The notes: generated by a model from the letters alone, not told the origin. A DNA stretch of 64,000 bases from an uncultured Candidatus Entotheonella sp. (GCA_951828535.1 OX639990.1:1227300-1291299); one strand, 5' to 3'; positions 29,294 to 42,782 are shown, numbered from the stretch's first letter. Translations and numbers: made by a program.

Positions 29294-31360
29294 CTACAAG
29301 GCACACAACTCCGTTTGCTTATGGGATGGAACGGTCTCGTAGAGCGCAAACTGCATCGTAAATGTCGCCCGTCCCTGCGTCCGGGAACGCAGGTCTGTAG
29401 CGTAGCCAAACATCTCTGCTAACGGCACATGGGCCGATACAACTTTAGCACCAGCCCGATCTTCCATGCCTCGCACTTTGCCTCGACGGCTATTCAGATC
29501 GCCAATAATATCACCCATGTATTCATTTGGAACCACGACTTCAACACTCACGATAGGCTCCAGAATCACTGGACCAGCTTTTTTTACGGCTTCCTTAAAT
29601 GCCATGGACGCTGCTACCTTAAAAGCCAGTTCCGAAGAATCAACCTCGTGATACGACCCATCGTAGAGAGTAGCTTTCAGATCGACTACCGGATGTCCCA
29701 TGAGAATACCATGCTGCATTGCCTCGGCGACACCCGTCTCTACGGCCGAGATATATTCCTTGGGCACCGCCCCGCCAACAATGCCGTCTTCAAAAACATA
29801 CCCAACGCCGCGTTCCAAGGGCTCAAAGCGCATCTTAACGTGACCATATTGCCCTCGGCCACCGCTCTGTCTCACAAAGCGTCCTTCGGATTCTGCGGCA
29901 CGCTGAATCGATTCCCTGTATGCCACCTGAGGGCGGGACACGTGAGCAGCAACCTGAAATTCCCGTGCTAGACGGTCCACGAGAATTTCGAGGTGTAACT
30001 CGCCCATGCCGGAAATGATGGTTTGACCGGTTTCTTTGTCAATCCGCACCCGGAAGGTCGGGTCCTCTCGAGAGATTTTGCTGAGCGACATGCCCAGTTT
30101 ATCGCTGTCAGCTTTGGTCTTTGGTTCAATAGCGATCGCCATCACTGGCTCAGGGAACGTTATCGCTTCCAAGACGACTGCCTGAGAGGTGTCGCACAAC
30201 GTATCGCCGGTTGCTGTAGTCTTCAGACCGATTACCGCACCAATGTCTCCAGCCTGAATTACCTTCACGTCTTCTCTCTTGTTGGCATGCATTTTCATCA
30301 GACGTCCGATGCGTTCTTGTTTACCCTTAGTGGAGTTGTACACGTAAGAACCTGCCTCCAACACCCCGGAGTAAACCCGCACGAAGACTAATTGTCCCAC
30401 GTAAGGGTCAACCATGACTTTGAACGCTAACGCCGCTAGGGCATTGTCGTCGGCCGCACGGAAAATTCTTTCTCCTGTTTTGGATTCTATGCCAACCATG
30501 GGGGGGACATCGACAGGTGAGGGCAAGTAATCGACAATGCCATCCAGTAGGGGCTGGACGCCTTTATTCCGGAATGCAGCACCACAGAAAACCGGTGTGA
30601 TTTGATTGTTGATTGTACCTTGGCGGATTACCTTGGCGAGGTCACCAGGAGTAACAACCTCCTCGGCTAAATACCGCTCCATGAGAGTATCGTCCAATTC
30701 TGCCACATCTTCGAACAGACGCGCCTGGTATTGTCTCGCCTGCTCGTGGTAAGAATCAGGAATGTCCGTCGTACGGTACCCAACTCCCAGGTTGTCCTCG
30801 TCGTAAACGAGTGCTTGCATTCGTAGTAGGTCGATCACCCCGCAGAACTTCTCCTCACTGCCCAATGGCAGTTGTAAAACCACTGGAGAGGTCCCCAATC
30901 GATCTTCCATCGCCCTTATCGTGCGAAAAAAATCGGCCCCTGCGCGGTCCAACTTATTCACGAATGCTATGCGTGGCACACGATACTTTTCCGCCTGACG
31001 CCACACGGTCTCCGATTGCGGCTCCACACCTCCCACCGCGCAGAAAAGGCCCACCGCGCCATCAAGCACGCGCAAGCTCCGTTCCACTTCGGCCGTAAAG
31101 TCCACGTGCCCCGGTGTGTCAATGATATTGATGACGTGATCACCCCAGGAACATGTCGTGGCAGCGGAGGTGATCGTGATCCCTCGCTCCTGCTCCTGAA
31201 CCATCCAATCCATCGTGGCAGAACCTTCGTGGACTTCACCCAGGCGATGTGACCTGCCTGTGTAATAGAGGATGCGTTCAGTCGTTGTCGTCTTCCCCGC
31301 GTCAATGTGCGCAATGATGCCGATGTTACGTGTTCTTTCCAACGGGACTAGCCGGGGCAC
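29294..31360 (-). CDS. fusA: Elongation factor G
   Basis: Translocation GTPase. The 688-aa product has [26 protein letters not shown] and NKLDRAGAD in domain I, then domains II to V. I use GTG 31360 ([14 protein letters not shown]), with GAGG 5 nt upstream; a GTG at 31399 would add 13 unusual residues without a good site. It follows rpsG after a 217-nt gap, longer than normal in a str operon. Confidence 0.95.
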   Translation of the reverse strand: MPRLVPLERTRNIGIIAHIDAGKTTTTERILYYTGRSHRLGEVHEGSATMDWMVQEQERGITITSAATTCSWGDHVINIIDTPGHVDFTAEVERSLRVLDGAVGLFCAVGGVEPQSETVWRQAEKYRVPRIAFVNKLDRAGADFFRTIRAMEDRLGTSPVVLQLPLGSEEKFCGVIDLLRMQALVYDEDNLGVGYRTTDIPDSYHEQARQYQARLFEDVAELDDTLMERYLAEEVVTPGDLAKVIRQGTINNQITPVFCGAAFRNKGVQPLLDGIVDYLPSPVDVPPMVGIESKTGERIFRAADDNALAALAFKVMVDPYVGQLVFVRVYSGVLEAGSYVYNSTKGKQERIGRLMKMHANKREDVKVIQAGDIGAVIGLKTTATGDTLCDTSQAVVLEAITFPEPVMAIAIEPKTKADSDKLGMSLSKISREDPTFRVRIDKETGQTIISGMGELHLEILVDRLAREFQVAAHVSRPQVAYRESIQRAAESEGRFVRQSGGRGQYGHVKMRFEPLERGVGYVFEDGIVGGAVPKEYISAVETGVAEAMQHGILMGHPVVDLKATLYDGSYHEVDSSELAFKVAASMAFKEAVKKAGPVILEPIVSVEVVVPNEYMGDIIGDLNSRRGKVRGMEDRAGAKVVSAHVPLAEMFGYATDLRSRTQGRATFTMQFALYETVPSHKQTELCAL

Positions 31361-31577
31361 GGGAACCTCATTTCTCTTTACTACAACGCGCAATACCACG
31401 TGAGTGAGCCCAGTTAGTGCTCACTTTAAATGTTGAGCACAATCGAAGACGCTACAATTTGGCTTCAGAAAAGCATGTCAGAGGTGAGCCAACACCCTTG
31501 CTCTCGTCACAACTCGCAGAAAGTACCCAAAGGTGTTGGGCAAGGAATTTCTACGTGGGAAGCAATATGGATAGTGA
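31361..31577. other. Gap of 217 nt between rpsG and fusA
   Basis: No convincing gene. A perfect 7-bp inverted repeat with a 9-nt loop (AGTGAGC at 31403-31409, GCTCACT at 31419-31425) lies about 45-65 nt upstream of the fusA start. No T-run follows on the minus strand. I see no clear promoter. It may set relative expression of rpsG and fusA. Confidence 0.5.
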
Positions 31578-32048
31578 TCACCAACGATAATGAGCGAAAG
31601 CTTTATTGGCTTCCGCCATACGATGTGTGTCTTCCTTTTTCTTTACCGCGTTCCCCGTATTACGATAGGCATCAAGTAGCTCTGCCGCCAAACGCCTTAA
31701 CATCCCTCGCTCGCTACGAGCGCGAGCGCTCGCGACAATCCAACGCATGCTCAAAGCGATTCGTCGTTCGGGCGGGACGTCCACTGGAATCTGATAGGTG
31801 GACCCTCCCACTCTGCGTGACCGCACTTCGATGACAGGTCGTACGTTGTCCACGGCTTGTCGGAATACCTTCAGTGGTTCTTCGTCAGTTTGTTCGCCAA
31901 GCACGTCCATCGCACCGTACATGATCCGTTCAGCAATACTCTTCTTCCCGCGCTTCATCAAGACATTGACACAACGCGTGACGAACGCGTCACCGTATCT
32001 AGGATCCGGCAAAACCGGTCGCTTCGTCACAACTTTTCTTCGTGGCAT
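31578..32048 (-). CDS. rpsG: 30S ribosomal protein S7
   Basis: Primary assembly protein of the 30S head; in E. coli it represses translation from the rpsL-rpsG intercistronic region. The 156-aa product starts [20 protein letters not shown] and contains [16 protein letters not shown] and the terminal [14 protein letters not shown] use ATG 32048 with GGAG upstream. A hairpin lies just before it. Confidence 0.96.
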   Translation of the reverse strand: MPRRKVVTKRPVLPDPRYGDAFVTRCVNVLMKRGKKSIAERIMYGAMDVLGEQTDEEPLKVFRQAVDNVRPVIEVRSRRVGGSTYQIPVDVPPERRIALSMRWIVASARARSERGMLRRLAAELLDAYRNTGNAVKKKEDTHRMAEANKAFAHYRW

Positions 32049-32070
32049 ACAGCCTCTCCAAAAATAAAGA

Positions 32071-32101
32071 GGAGGTGGCATGAAAAATCACTACCACCTC
32101 C
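32071..32101 (-). promoter_or_regulatory. Hairpin between rpsL and rpsG
   Basis: GGAGGTGG (32071-32078 on the plus strand) and CCACCTCC (32094-32101) form a perfect 8-bp stem with a 15-nt loop. On the transcribed minus strand it is followed by TCTTTATTTTT, so it resembles an intrinsic terminator, and it lies 23 nt before the rpsG start. It may reduce transcription into rpsG or serve S7 autoregulation, which uses this junction in E. coli; neither is shown here. Confidence 0.55.
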
Positions 32102-32112
32102 CTCGAACTAAA

Positions 32113-32481
32113 TTACGACCTCTTAGCCCCGTATTTCGACCTGCCCTTTCTGCGGTTTTGAACCCCCATCGTGTCCAAAGTACCGCGCACAATATGGTAC
32201 CGCACGCCCGGCAAATCCTTCACGCGCCCACCCCGGATTAAAACGATTGCATGTTCCTGCAAATTGTGGCCGACACCCGGAATGTACGCCGTCACTTCGA
32301 CACCGTTGGTAAGCCGTACACGTGCCACCTTACGCAGGGCAGAGTTCGGCTTCTTTGGAGTCGAAGTATAGACTCTCGTGCAGACCCCTCGTTTTTGAGG
32401 GTTTGAACGCAACGCGGGACTCGAGGTTTTTTTCTTCGCTCGCTTCCGTCCCTTTTGAACCAACTGATGAATCGTAGGCAT
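32113..32481 (-). CDS. rpsL: 30S ribosomal protein S12
   Basis: Decoding-centre protein. The 122-aa product starts [18 protein letters not shown] and has the [13 protein letters not shown] and [10 protein letters not shown] loops. The lysines where streptomycin-resistance changes usually occur are wild type. I use ATG 32481; the longer start at 32523 is not family-like. It lies 72 nt after rpoC. Confidence 0.96.
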   Translation of the reverse strand: MPTIHQLVQKGRKRAKKKTSSPALRSNPQKRGVCTRVYTSTPKKPNSALRKVARVRLTNGVEVTAYIPGVGHNLQEHAIVLIRGGRVKDLPGVRYHIVRGTLDTMGVQNRRKGRSKYGAKRS

Positions 32482-32553
32482 AAGAAACCTTCTATCAGGA
32501 ACTGATAAGTGTGTACAACACAACTCTATGGATTGTCAATACTTACCACGCTT

Positions 32554-35500
32554 CTAATTGCTCCCTTCTTGACCCTCAACGGCAAGCATGACATCCGCAT
32601 TGGATTCACCAGCAGCCGGAAAAGTCTGTGTTTCATCGACGTAATCGTCCACCCCATTCACATCCGGTTCGGCCAGATTGTCCTGGTGTTGAGCGATACC
32701 TGTGCCAGCCGGAATGACGCGACCCATGATGACGTTCTCTTTCAAGCCGCGGAGCCGGTCAACCATGCCACTCACTGCGGCCTGCGTCAGCACACGCGTC
32801 GTTTCCTGGAAAGAAGCTGCAGAAATGAAACTCTCCGTGCTTAATGAGGATTTGGTTATCCCCAAGAGGATGGGCTTGCCAAGGGCTGGTCCACCCCCCT
32901 CGGCTACAACGGCCTGATTGCGGCGAGAGAAAATTGTTTTGGCCACTTGCTCACCAACCAAGAATTCGGTGTCGCCAGGCTCCTCAACGGCCACACGTTT
33001 CAGCATCTGCTTAACAATCACCTCAATGTGCTTGTCATTGATCTGTACCCCCTGAAGGCGGTATACCTCCTGGATTTCGTTCACGAGATATTTTTGCAGT
33101 TCCTGTTCGCCCCGGATGTCAAGAATATCATGAGGATTAACCGCCCCATCCATCAACGGCTCACTGGCGCGAACCCGATCGCCCTCATGCACATTGACGT
33201 ATTTACCTCGTGGCACCAGGTATTCCCGTTCTTCGCCGCTATCCGCGGCGACAATAACCTTGCGGGCCCCTCGCTGAAATCCTCCGAACCTCACAACACC
33301 ATCGATCTCGGAAATGATCGCTTGTTCCTTCGGCTTCCGGGCTTCAAAGAGCTCAGCAACACGCGGCAACCCACCGGTGATATCTTTTGTCTTTGCCGTT
33401 TCGCGCGGAATCTTTACCAAAACGTCGCCAGCGGAAACCATTTCTCCCTCCGTCACGGAAATGTGCGCACCTGCAGGGAGTTGATGGCGTCCTAATGTCG
33501 TATTCTGTTCATCCTTGATGGACACACGCGGTTGACGCTTTTCATCGTGGTGGTCGAGGATCACTTTCTGCGACAATCCGGTCTGTTCGTCTAGTTCTTC
33601 CTGAACTGTAACACCTTCCACAATATCGCCGTAGGCGACGCGACCGGAAACCTCTGCAAGAATCGAACGAGTGTAAGGATCCCACTCGACCAGATTTTCA
33701 CCGCGTTCGATCTTCTGGCCGTCCCTCACCCTTAGACGTGCTCCGTACTCAATTGGGTAACGCTCTTTCTCGCGTTCCTCCTCGTCCTGGATAACCAGGA
33801 CGCCGTTACGGTTCATAACCACCATCGCACCTTCACGATTATTTACCGTGCGAAGATTCTGGTAGCGCACCACCCCATTGTTCTTGGCCTGTAAGGTGCT
33901 CTGGTCTACCTGTAAGCTCGCAGCCCCTCCGATGTGAAACGTTCGCATGGTGAGCTGCGTGCCTGGCTCGCCAATCGACTGGGCAGCAATAACGCCCACA
34001 GCCTCGCCGATTTCGGCTAAAGAACCAGAAGCCAAATTGCGCCCGTAACACATTGCACAGATGCCACTTTTCAACTCACAGGTAAGTACAGATCGCATGA
34101 CAACATGCTCAAGCCCGGCGTTTTCGATGCGCTCCGCAGCTTCCTCATCGACAAGCGTATTGCGGACAACCAACACCTCGCCGCTATAGGGATCCAGCAC
34201 ATCTTCGGCGGTGACACGACCCAGGATTCGCTCTCCGAGCGATTCGATGATCTCACCGCTTTGAACAAGAGCAGTTACCGTAACGCCGCCAAGAGTACCG
34301 CAGTCTTGAGTCAGGACGATCACATCCTGGGCCACATCTACCAAACGACGGGTCAAATAGCCGGAATTAGCCGTCTTCAGGGCCGTATCTGCAAGCCCTT
34401 TCCTCGCTCCGTGCGTAGAAATGAAATACTGGAGCACACTAAGCCCTTCGCGGAAATTCGCCGTAATCGGCGTCTCCATGATTTCCCCGCTTGGCTTAGC
34501 CATTAACCCTCGCATGCCTGCCAGTTGTCGAATCTGCTGCAAACCACCGCGTGCACCCGAGTTGGCCATTGCATAGATGGGATTAAAGTCGTGCCGAGCC
34601 CCGTTGGCGCCACGACTATGCATGACCTCAAGGTCTTCCCGCTCCAATTCCTTAAACATTTCGTTGGACACCTGCTCAGTGACCTGTGCCCAAATGTCGA
34701 CGATTTTGTTGTAGCGCTCGCCGTTCGTGATGAGGCCCTCTCGATACTGACTCTCGACATCTACAACTTGAGTTTGGGCTTCTTCGATCAAAGACTCCTT
34801 CATCATCGGGATGTGCATATCATCTATTCCGATGGAGAGCCCGGACTGAGTTGCATATTGGAACCCAAGTGTCTTGAGGTCTTCCAAGAGTTGTACGGTC
34901 CGTTCCTTCCCAACACGCTGATAGCATTCCGCCACCAAGTCCGTAAGGGAAGCCTTATCCATGTGCCGATTCACCCGCTCGAATTCCAATTCCGGCGGCA
35001 AAACCTCACGGAGGAGAATACGGCCGACCGTGGTGGGCGCAACATCCTTGCCCATCCGCACCCGGATACGAGCCTGTAATCCAATCTCCTCGGCATCGTA
35101 TGCAATGCGAACTTCCTCGGGACTCGTAAACAGTTTGCCCTCTCCGAGACTTCCACCCCGCTCCTTGGTCATATAGTAGCAGCCCATAATGATATCTTGG
35201 CTGGGCACTGCCAAGGGCTTACCGTGGGCAGCCGACAGGATATTATTCACGGATAGCATGAGGGCCTTGGCTTCTACTTGAGCTTCGACAGAGAGAGGCA
35301 CGTGAACTGCCATTTGATCACCGTCGAAATCGGCGTTGAATGCCGAACATACCAGCGGGTGAATACGGATTGCCTTGCCCTCTACCAGCACGGGTTCAAA
35401 GGCCTGAATGCCAAGACGATGAAGGGTGGGCGCCCGGTTCAGTAATACCGTGTACTCGTGGATGATCTCGTCAAGGGCATCCCATACTTCCGGCAGACCC

Positions 35501-36768
35501 TTTTCCACCATCCTCTTGGCACTCTTGATGGTGTTAACGTGTCCACGTTCTTCGAGTTTGTGATAGATGAAGGGCTTGAAGAGCTCCAAAGCCATTATTT
35601 TTGGCAGCCCGCACTGGTGCAACTTGAGTTCCGGCCCGACGACAATAACGGAACGTCCAGAGTAGTCGACTCGTTTTCCCAGCAGGTTCTGGCGAAAACG
35701 TCCTTGCTTACCTTTAAGCATGTCACTCAAGGATTTCAGCGGCCGCTTGTTCGGCCCCCGCAAGGCACGGCCGCGTCGTCCATTGTCGAACAGCGCGTCC
35801 ACGGCTTCTTGTAACATGCGTTTCTCATTACGAATGATGATCTCCGGAGCGCGCAACTCCTGCAAACGGATCAGCCGATTATTTCGGTTGATGACCCTGC
35901 GGTACAAGTCGTTCAAGTCCGAGGTGGCAAACCGCCCTCCGTCTAATGGCACCAATGGGCGCAGCTCCGGCGGAATAACGGGTATTACTTCAAGAATCAT
36001 CCATTCGGGTCGGTTGTCCGATTTGCGGAAGGCTTCAACGACCTTTAGCCGTTTGATGATTTTCTTGCGTTTTTGCAGCGACGCCGACTCATGCATCTCG
36101 GATCGCAGGGACTCAGCTAGCTCGTCAAGGTCCAAACGACGCAGCAACTCGCGGATTGCTTCGGCCCCCATGCCAGTTACAACATCGGCGCTAGGTTCGA
36201 GACGACGAGATTCCTCATACGGCTTGACGCCATACGTTACGACCTTGCTGCCGTGCTCCTTGACTAGTTCGCGATGACGTTCCTCCATGAGGAGTTCTTG
36301 CTTTTTCAACCCTGTTACACCAGGGTCTACAACCACGTAGTTTTCGAAATAAAGAATACGCTCCAACTCCCGCAAGGACATGTCCAGCAGGATTCCAATA
36401 CGACTTGGAATACCTTTGAAAAACCAGACATGGGACACCGGGCACGCCAGTTCAATGTGTCCAAGTCGCTCACGCCGCACTTTGGACTGGATAACCTCCA
36501 CGCCGCATTTTTCGCAGACGACGCCGCGGTGCTTCATGCGTTTGTATTTGCCACAGTTGCATTCCCAGTCCTTCGCTGGGCCAAAAATCTTGGCGCAGAA
36601 CAAGCCGTCACGCTCAGGCTTGAAGGTGCGATAGTTAATGGTTTCCGGCTTTTTGACCTCGCCGTGTGACCAAGAGCGGATCTTTTTTGGCGACGCGAGA
36701 CGAATGCGGATCGCACTGAAAGAAGTGGGGTCTTTGGGTTTCTCATACAAATTAAATATGCTATCCAA
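32554..36768 (-). CDS. rpoC: RNA polymerase beta' subunit
   Basis: Catalytic subunit of RNA polymerase. The 1404-aa product has the N-terminal zinc finger ([20 protein letters not shown]), the [12 protein letters not shown] active-site loop that binds magnesium, the bridge-helix and trigger-loop regions, and the second zinc site ([13 protein letters not shown]). Translation starts at TTG 36768, supported by AGGAGG at 36775-36780 with 6-nt spacing, giving [13 protein letters not shown]. Length and order (rplL-rpoB-rpoC-rpsL) are normal. Confidence 0.97.
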   Translation of the reverse strand: MDSIFNLYEKPKDPTSFSAIRIRLASPKKIRSWSHGEVKKPETINYRTFKPERDGLFCAKIFGPAKDWECNCGKYKRMKHRGVVCEKCGVEVIQSKVRRERLGHIELACPVSHVWFFKGIPSRIGILLDMSLRELERILYFENYVVVDPGVTGLKKQELLMEERHRELVKEHGSKVVTYGVKPYEESRRLEPSADVVTGMGAEAIRELLRRLDLDELAESLRSEMHESASLQKRKKIIKRLKVVEAFRKSDNRPEWMILEVIPVIPPELRPLVPLDGGRFATSDLNDLYRRVINRNNRLIRLQELRAPEIIIRNEKRMLQEAVDALFDNGRRGRALRGPNKRPLKSLSDMLKGKQGRFRQNLLGKRVDYSGRSVIVVGPELKLHQCGLPKIMALELFKPFIYHKLEERGHVNTIKSAKRMVEKGLPEVWDALDEIIHEYTVLLNRAPTLHRLGIQAFEPVLVEGKAIRIHPLVCSAFNADFDGDQMAVHVPLSVEAQVEAKALMLSVNNILSAAHGKPLAVPSQDIIMGCYYMTKERGGSLGEGKLFTSPEEVRIAYDAEEIGLQARIRVRMGKDVAPTTVGRILLREVLPPELEFERVNRHMDKASLTDLVAECYQRVGKERTVQLLEDLKTLGFQYATQSGLSIGIDDMHIPMMKESLIEEAQTQVVDVESQYREGLITNGERYNKIVDIWAQVTEQVSNEMFKELEREDLEVMHSRGANGARHDFNPIYAMANSGARGGLQQIRQLAGMRGLMAKPSGEIMETPITANFREGLSVLQYFISTHGARKGLADTALKTANSGYLTRRLVDVAQDVIVLTQDCGTLGGVTVTALVQSGEIIESLGERILGRVTAEDVLDPYSGEVLVVRNTLVDEEAAERIENAGLEHVVMRSVLTCELKSGICAMCYGRNLASGSLAEIGEAVGVIAAQSIGEPGTQLTMRTFHIGGAASLQVDQSTLQAKNNGVVRYQNLRTVNNREGAMVVMNRNGVLVIQDEEEREKERYPIEYGARLRVRDGQKIERGENLVEWDPYTRSILAEVSGRVAYGDIVEGVTVQEELDEQTGLSQKVILDHHDEKRQPRVSIKDEQNTTLGRHQLPAGAHISVTEGEMVSAGDVLVKIPRETAKTKDITGGLPRVAELFEARKPKEQAIISEIDGVVRFGGFQRGARKVIVAADSGEEREYLVPRGKYVNVHEGDRVRASEPLMDGAVNPHDILDIRGEQELQKYLVNEIQEVYRLQGVQINDKHIEVIVKQMLKRVAVEEPGDTEFLVGEQVAKTIFSRRNQAVVAEGGGPALGKPILLGITKSSLSTESFISAASFQETTRVLTQAAVSGMVDRLRGLKENVIMGRVIPAGTGIAQHQDNLAEPDVNGVDDYVDETQTFPAAGESNADVMLAVEGQEGSN

Positions 36769-36871
36769 AGGCGGCCTCCTTCAGCAGGTGTCAGGATTTG
36801 CGTCCATACAGCAACTGGACGACGTAACGTCTCAACAAATTGAGGCAGATTGGCACGTGATGGTGAAGCGG

Positions 36872-39800
36872 TTACTCAGACATTTCTTCCCACTGGTCGT
36901 CCTGCGGTACCTCGCTAGCCTCAAGTAACTCGACATCGAGAGCCAAACTCTGCAATTCCTTCACAAGAACATTAAACGATTCGGGCAAACTTGCTTCTAG
37001 GGTATTTTCACCCTTAACAATAGCTTCATACATTCGTGTACGCCCGGCAACGTCATCCGACTTGACAGTAAGCATCTCCTGCAAGGTACGGGCAGCGCCA
37101 TAAGCCTCGAGCGCCCATACTTCCATTTCACCCAAACGCTGTCCGCCGAACTGCGCCTTGCCACCTAATGGTTGTTGCGTCACCAGGGAGTATGGTCCGG
37201 TCGAGCGGGCATGAATTTTGTCGTCAACGAGGTGATGAAGCTTCATCATATAAATCTGACCGACGACAACTTTCTGATCGAATGGAACGCCAGATTTCCC
37301 GTCAAACAATTCTACACGCCCGTTTTCCGGTAAATCAGCCTGTACCAACGCGTCTTTGATGTTCTTTTCCGTTGCTCCGTCGAATACCGGCGTTGACACT
37401 GCCACATCCAATTTCTGTACGGCCCATCCCAAATGGGTTTCAAGAATTTGCCCAACATTCATGCGCGACGGCACACCAAGGGGATTCAGAATGAGATCAA
37501 TCGGGGTGCCATCGGCCATGTAAGGCATATCTTCTTCGGGCACAATAATTGACACCACACCCTTGTTTCCGTGCCGACCGGCCATCTTGTCCCCGACGCT
37601 TAACTTGCGCTTCATGGCGACGTAGACCTTGACCATCTTGATAACGCCCGGCGGCAATTCATCACCCCGGCGGAGTTTGACGATTTTGTCTTCTGACATC
37701 CTCTTCAGATCATCAAGTTGCCGCTCCGCCGCTTCAGTTACCTCAAGCATACGCTCATGAACAAGGTCTGACTCCTTGACTCGGACGTCCAGAAGCGCTT
37801 TGCCGGACAATTTGGCTAACGCCTTCTCCGTGAGTTTCGTACCTTTGGAGGTCCGCCGACTTGCCTTGCCATTAGACACATCAGCGATGATGGCCGTCTT
37901 GCCTAAAAGGAGAAGGCGAATTTTCTTGTCCCGCTCTGCCTCGACGATTTTGATTTCGTCGTAAATATCCTTTTCGATACGGACCACGTCTTCGTCTTCA
38001 ATAAATTGCATGCGTTCGTCTTTATCGGCCCCACGGCGTGAAAACACTCGCACCCCAACTATCGTGCCCTCCACGCCTGGGGGCACGGTCAGCGACGTAT
38101 CCCGCACATCTCCAGCCTTCTCGCCGAAGATGGCCTTAAGAAGTTTCTCCTCAGGACTCAGTTGCGTCTCACCCTTCGGAGTAATCTTTCCAACCAATAT
38201 GTCTCCGGGCGTAACGGTGGCGCCAATCCGAACAATGCCGCTCTCATCGAGATTCGCCAGCGCCTCCTCGCCTACGTTTGGGATGTCTCGGGTGATCTCC
38301 TCTTTGCCCTGCTTGGTGTCACACGCCTCAACGTCAAACTCTTCAATATGTATCGAAGTAAAAACATCTTCTTTCACAACGCGTTCGCTGATGACAATCG
38401 CATCTTCGAAGTTGTACCCGCCCCAAGGCATGAAGGCTACCAGCACGTTGCGGCCAAGCGCCAATTCACCAAATTCAGTTGACGGGCCATCGGCCAGCAC
38501 TTCGCCCTTGCTGACGCGTTGTCCTAAATCCACAATGGGGCGTTGGTTGATACAGGTGCTTTGGTTGGACCGTTGGTATTTCACCAGGGAGTAGATGTCG
38601 ACTCGGGTATTTCCTCCTTCATCATCCTCATCCACCCGTACGACGATGCGCGTCGCATCAACGTTGACCACCTCGCCCGCCGCCTTCGCCAAAACGACAG
38701 CACCCGAATCACGCGCGGCAATTGTTTCCATTCCCGTCCCAACAATTGGAGACTCGGTCTGCAAAAGGGGGACGGCCTGACGTTGCATGTTAGAGCCCAT
38801 CAAGGCCCGGTTCGCATCGTCGTTTTCCAGAAAGGGGATCAAAGAAGCCGCGACGCTGACAAGCTGTTTCGGCGACACATCCATAAAATTGATTTTGCTC
38901 GGTGGAGTTAGAACGAACTCGCCCCCTCTGCGCGCCGATATCAGATCTTCAACAAATTCTCCCTTTTCCGTTACTTCCGCATTCGCCTGAGCGATTACGT
39001 ACTGATCCTCCTCAATGGCCGATAAGTATTTAATTTCATGCGTCACACGGCCTTGTTCCACCTTGCGGTACGGTGTCTCAATGAAACCGAAACGATTCAC
39101 CCGTGCATACGTGCTGAGTGAGGCGATCAGTCCGATGTTGGGCCCCTCGGGAGTTTCAATGGGACAAATGCGTCCGTAATGCGTTGGGTGGACATCTCGA
39201 ACTTCAAAACCTGCTCGGTCTCTCGTCAGGCCTCCCGGCCCCAAAGCCGACAAGCGACGCTTGTGGGTAATTTCTGACAACGGATTGGTCTGATCCATGA
39301 ATTGAGACAACTGGCTACTACCAAAAAACTCCTTTACTGCCGCCGTCACTGGCTTTGAGTTGATCAGGTCATGCGGCATCGCTGTCTCAAGATCCTGGAT
39401 ACTCATCCGTTCACGAACGGCGCGTTCCATTCGCACTAGACCTATTCGCAACTGGTTTTCAAGCAATTCACCGACGGAACGCACGCGACGATTACCCAAA
39501 TGATCGATATCGTCAACCGTACCGCTACCTTGGCGCAACGCCAGGAGGTATCTAACCACCTCAATCACATCTTGCTGCGTCAACATGCGCGTCTCAAGCG
39601 ACAAATCAAGACCTAACTTCGTATTTAGCTTCAAACGGCCTATTCTCGAGAGGTCGTAACGTTTGGCGTTAAAGAAGAGGTTGTTAAAAAATAGGCGCGC
39701 GGTGTCCTTCGTTGGGATGTCGCCAGGTCGCAAGCGTTTATAAATTTCTAGTAGCGCCTCCTCTTTCGTCTCAAGGCGGTCTGCCATAAGCGTGAGACGG

Positions 39801-40966
39801 AGCGAGACATCAGCGGACAACGGATCCAGAAAAAGTAGTCGGAAATCCGTGACGCCCTTCGCCTTCAATTGCGCCAAATCGTCCGAGGTCAGCTCGTGAT
39901 TCAGTTCATACAAAACTTCGCCCGTGACTGGATCGATGATGTCTTCTGCCGCGACCCGATTTACGAGCCATTCTTCAACGGTCGGAATCTCCTCAACCTC
40001 ACTATTTTGTAATCGGCGTAAGGCGCTGCGTGAAATGCGCCGCCCGGCACGAATGATTACTTCACCGGAATTCGGGTCCAATACGTCCTCTGGACTCTGC
40101 TGCTGCAGTGTCAACTCCGACACCCCTTTGTAGAAAACATCGCGCCCAGGGTCGTAACGTACGGATTCATGCTGATAGAAAGTTTGGAGAATTTCTCTTG
40201 AAGACAGGCCCAGGGCCCGCAGAAGAATCGTAACAGGCAGTTTCCGACGTCGATCGATACGAACGTACAAGTGATCTTTGAGATCAAACTCAAAGTCAAG
40301 CCACGAACCGCGGTAGGGAATGATCCGCGCCACGTATAGCGGTTTGCCGCTGCCAGTGCTGCGCCCCTTTTCCTGCGCAAAAAACACACCGGGCGAACGA
40401 TGCAATTGGCTCACAATGACACGCTCCGTGCCATTGATGACGAAAGTGCCATGTTCCGTCATCAGCGGCACTTCCCCGAGATATACTTTCTGCTCCTTCA
40501 CATCACGAATGACCGCGGGTTCGCTACTGTTGCCTTTTTCACGCACCACCAAACGCACCAAAACACGTAAGGGGTCTGCATAGGTTATGCCCTTCTGCCG
40601 ACATTCCCCTAAATCGTACTTGGAATGATAGGAGAGGGGCTGACGGGTGCTCTGACTCACCACACCACTGCCACCAAGCCCTTTGTATTCGCCCTCCTTA
40701 GACTCCCACATCCCAATTTCATAACCCACGTATTCCAGTGTGGAGGTGCCGTTGAAGTCCTCAATGGGAAATACGCTTCTGAAGACCGCTTCCAAACCAC
40801 GATCTTCGCGATCCATGGGAGGGCGCTCCTGCTGCAGAAAGCGCGAGTAGGATTTCTGTTGCACCTCTATGAGGTTGGGAAGATCGATAATCGTGGGAAT
40901 GCGTGCGAAATCCTGTCGCTCCCGACGGCTATTTCCGTTAGCCTTCGATTTATCTCGTACGGTCAC
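36872..40966 (-). CDS. rpoB: RNA polymerase beta subunit
   Basis: Large catalytic subunit. The 1364-aa product has the rifampicin region with [20 protein letters not shown] and [10 protein letters not shown], wild type at the classic resistance sites, and the C-terminal [13 protein letters not shown] segment. It starts at GTG 40966 with GGGGAG about 4 nt upstream. It lies 72 nt after rplL and 103 nt before rpoC. Confidence 0.97.
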   Translation of the reverse strand: MTVRDKSKANGNSRRERQDFARIPTIIDLPNLIEVQQKSYSRFLQQERPPMDREDRGLEAVFRSVFPIEDFNGTSTLEYVGYEIGMWESKEGEYKGLGGSGVVSQSTRQPLSYHSKYDLGECRQKGITYADPLRVLVRLVVREKGNSSEPAVIRDVKEQKVYLGEVPLMTEHGTFVINGTERVIVSQLHRSPGVFFAQEKGRSTGSGKPLYVARIIPYRGSWLDFEFDLKDHLYVRIDRRRKLPVTILLRALGLSSREILQTFYQHESVRYDPGRDVFYKGVSELTLQQQSPEDVLDPNSGEVIIRAGRRISRSALRRLQNSEVEEIPTVEEWLVNRVAAEDIIDPVTGEVLYELNHELTSDDLAQLKAKGVTDFRLLFLDPLSADVSLRLTLMADRLETKEEALLEIYKRLRPGDIPTKDTARLFFNNLFFNAKRYDLSRIGRLKLNTKLGLDLSLETRMLTQQDVIEVVRYLLALRQGSGTVDDIDHLGNRRVRSVGELLENQLRIGLVRMERAVRERMSIQDLETAMPHDLINSKPVTAAVKEFFGSSQLSQFMDQTNPLSEITHKRRLSALGPGGLTRDRAGFEVRDVHPTHYGRICPIETPEGPNIGLIASLSTYARVNRFGFIETPYRKVEQGRVTHEIKYLSAIEEDQYVIAQANAEVTEKGEFVEDLISARRGGEFVLTPPSKINFMDVSPKQLVSVAASLIPFLENDDANRALMGSNMQRQAVPLLQTESPIVGTGMETIAARDSGAVVLAKAAGEVVNVDATRIVVRVDEDDEGGNTRVDIYSLVKYQRSNQSTCINQRPIVDLGQRVSKGEVLADGPSTEFGELALGRNVLVAFMPWGGYNFEDAIVISERVVKEDVFTSIHIEEFDVEACDTKQGKEEITRDIPNVGEEALANLDESGIVRIGATVTPGDILVGKITPKGETQLSPEEKLLKAIFGEKAGDVRDTSLTVPPGVEGTIVGVRVFSRRGADKDERMQFIEDEDVVRIEKDIYDEIKIVEAERDKKIRLLLLGKTAIIADVSNGKASRRTSKGTKLTEKALAKLSGKALLDVRVKESDLVHERMLEVTEAAERQLDDLKRMSEDKIVKLRRGDELPPGVIKMVKVYVAMKRKLSVGDKMAGRHGNKGVVSIIVPEEDMPYMADGTPIDLILNPLGVPSRMNVGQILETHLGWAVQKLDVAVSTPVFDGATEKNIKDALVQADLPENGRVELFDGKSGVPFDQKVVVGQIYMMKLHHLVDDKIHARSTGPYSLVTQQPLGGKAQFGGQRLGEMEVWALEAYGAARTLQEMLTVKSDDVAGRTRMYEAIVKGENTLEASLPESFNVLVKELQSLALDVELLEASEVPQDDQWEEMSE

Positions 40967-41038
40967 AGTCTCCCCTCACAGGTGAAAATGAAACAACTCC
41001 GTGGAACTTCTCAATCAAAGCCCTCAGCCTGCGAAATC

Positions 41039-41419
41039 TCACTTCACCTCAACTTGCGCGCCCACTTCTTCCAACTGTGATTTGACGGTTTCGGCTTCTT
41101 CTTTCGCAATCCCTTCCTTAACGGGTTTGGGGGCTTCATCCACCAAAGCCTTAGCCTCCTTCAAACCGAGACCGGTGATTGACCGAACCTCCTTGATAAC
41201 TTGGATTTTCTTGTCTCCAACACCGATAAGGACGACGTCAAATTCGGTCTTCTCGGCCGGGGCCTCTTCGACCGCCGCGCCACCCGCAGCGGGCATGGCA
41301 ACCATTGGGGCCGCCGCTGACACCCCGAATTTCTCTTCCAACTCCTTCACTAATTCCGACAACTCAAGAACGGTCATGTTGTCTATGTAATCAAGCACTT
41401 CTTCTTTCGTGACAGCCAT
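41039..41419 (-). CDS. rplL: 50S ribosomal protein L7/L12
   Basis: Stalk protein that recruits translation GTPases. The 126-aa product has an N-terminal dimerisation domain, an Ala/Pro-rich hinge near residues 35-55, and the C-terminal domain with [21 protein letters not shown] and [20 protein letters not shown]. It lies 45 nt after rplJ. Confidence 0.97.
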   Translation of the reverse strand: MAVTKEEVLDYIDNMTVLELSELVKELEEKFGVSAAAPMVAMPAAGGAAVEEAPAEKTEFDVVLIGVGDKKIQVIKEVRSITGLGLKEAKALVDEAPKPVKEGIAKEEAETVKSQLEEVGAQVEVK

Positions 41420-41464
41420 CTTTTCCTCCGTGATTACATTCCAAAGTCACTATATAAAGCCGCC

Positions 41465-42004
41465 TCAATCGCCCGTCTGCCCTTTCGCGTCCTTAATCGC
41501 AACGAGGGCATAAAGGAATTGTCGCAGCACCCCGTGCAGCACCCCAACAAAACCGGATAGGGGATTCTGCATGGCACCAAGCATTTGCGCTAAAAGTACT
41601 TCCCGCGGCGGCAACGCCGCCACCCGAGTGAGCTGTTCCGCTGTCAGCACTCGCCCGTCCATAATCCCAACCCGAATGTCTAGTTTAGGCTCTTTCTTGG
41701 TGTATTCGGTTAGGATCTTGGCCATGCCCACAGCATCGTCAATCGTTAAGGCGACAGCGGTCGGGCCTTTAACATACTCAGCCAGCGGCTTAAGATGCGT
41801 GGATTCAACTGCGCGCCGTGCCAGAGTATTCTTCACGACGTACAGTTCGACATCGGCCTTTCGCAACATGCCGCGGAGCTCTGACATCTCTTGAACGTTC
41901 AATCCGCAGTAATCGGATAAAACTGCTGCCTTGGCATCCGCAAGCTTGGCCTGCAAGAACTTTACTTTCTCTATCTTTGTTTCGCTTATCGTTTTGTCAG
42001 CCAC
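41465..42004 (-). CDS. rplJ: 50S ribosomal protein L10
   Basis: Stalk base that binds L7/L12 dimers. The 179-aa product has AKAAVLSDYCGLNVQEMSELR and VVKNTLARRAV, typical of L10. I use GTG 42004, with GGAGAGGG upstream; an in-frame ATG at 42025 would add MTWRGLA and has no better site. The 50 nt after rplA may hold the L10 leader site, but I cannot demonstrate it. Confidence 0.92.
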   Translation of the reverse strand: MADKTISETKIEKVKFLQAKLADAKAAVLSDYCGLNVQEMSELRGMLRKADVELYVVKNTLARRAVESTHLKPLAEYVKGPTAVALTIDDAVGMAKILTEYTKKEPKLDIRVGIMDGRVLTAEQLTRVAALPPREVLLAQMLGAMQNPLSGFVGVLHGVLRQFLYALVAIKDAKGQTGD

Positions 42005-42054
42005 GGCTAACCCTCTCCACGTCACCTTGCTAATTCGCCTTTACTGTATGCAAC

Positions 42055-42759
42055 CTACCGTAGCGCATTGCCTATAGCGACCTCATCCACCTTGACGCCT
42101 GGACCCATCGTCGATGACAAAGAAATGGTACGCATGTATTTGCCCTTGCTGGTGTTCGGTTTCATCCGCACCAGTGTGTCCAGAAGCGTGCGGGCGTTTT
42201 CCTCCAAGGAATCAAGAGAAAAACTGACCTTCCCAATGCCCACGTGAATAATACCGGCACGATCAACACGGAATTCCACTTTGCCCGATTTGATCTCTCG
42301 AACCACGCGGCCGATGTCGAGGTCAACCGTACCTGTCCTTGGGTTAGGCATCAGTCCGCGCGGACCCAAAATTTTGCCCAATTTGCCAACAACCGCCATC
42401 ATGTCAGGGGTTGCTGCCGTGCGATCAAAATCCAGCCAACCATCGGTTATTTTCTGGGCAAGGTCTTCCCCGCCAACGAAATCGCCGCCTGCCTCTACCG
42501 CCTCTCGCTCCTTGTCGCCTTTGGCAAACACCACAACGCGTGGGACCTTGCCAACGCCATGAGGTAACACAACTCCGCCCCGCACCATCTGATCCGCATG
42601 GCGAGGGTTCACACCAAGTCGCACCGCCATCTCGATGGTTTCATCAAACTTGGCGAAAGCCATGTCCTGCACCAAATCCAACGCTTCCCGCAACTCGTAT
42701 TTTTGCGTTTTGTCAAGCTTCTTCCGTGCATTATCGAGATTCTTGCTCCGCTGCGCCAT
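42055..42759 (-). CDS. rplA: 50S ribosomal protein L1
   Basis: Stalk protein guiding E-site tRNA release; in many bacteria it represses its own operon. The 234-aa product starts [17 protein letters not shown] and contains [13 protein letters not shown] and [16 protein letters not shown] use ATG 42759, with GAGGGG 9 nt upstream. It lies 23 nt after rplK. Confidence 0.96.
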   Translation of the reverse strand: MAQRSKNLDNARKKLDKTQKYELREALDLVQDMAFAKFDETIEMAVRLGVNPRHADQMVRGGVVLPHGVGKVPRVVVFAKGDKEREAVEAGGDFVGGEDLAQKITDGWLDFDRTAATPDMMAVVGKLGKILGPRGLMPNPRTGTVDLDIGRVVREIKSGKVEFRVDRAGIIHVGIGKVSFSLDSLEENARTLLDTLVRMKPNTSKGKYMRTISLSSTMGPGVKVDEVAIGNALR

Positions 42760-42782
42760 GCGACGTGTCCCCTCATTAAATG

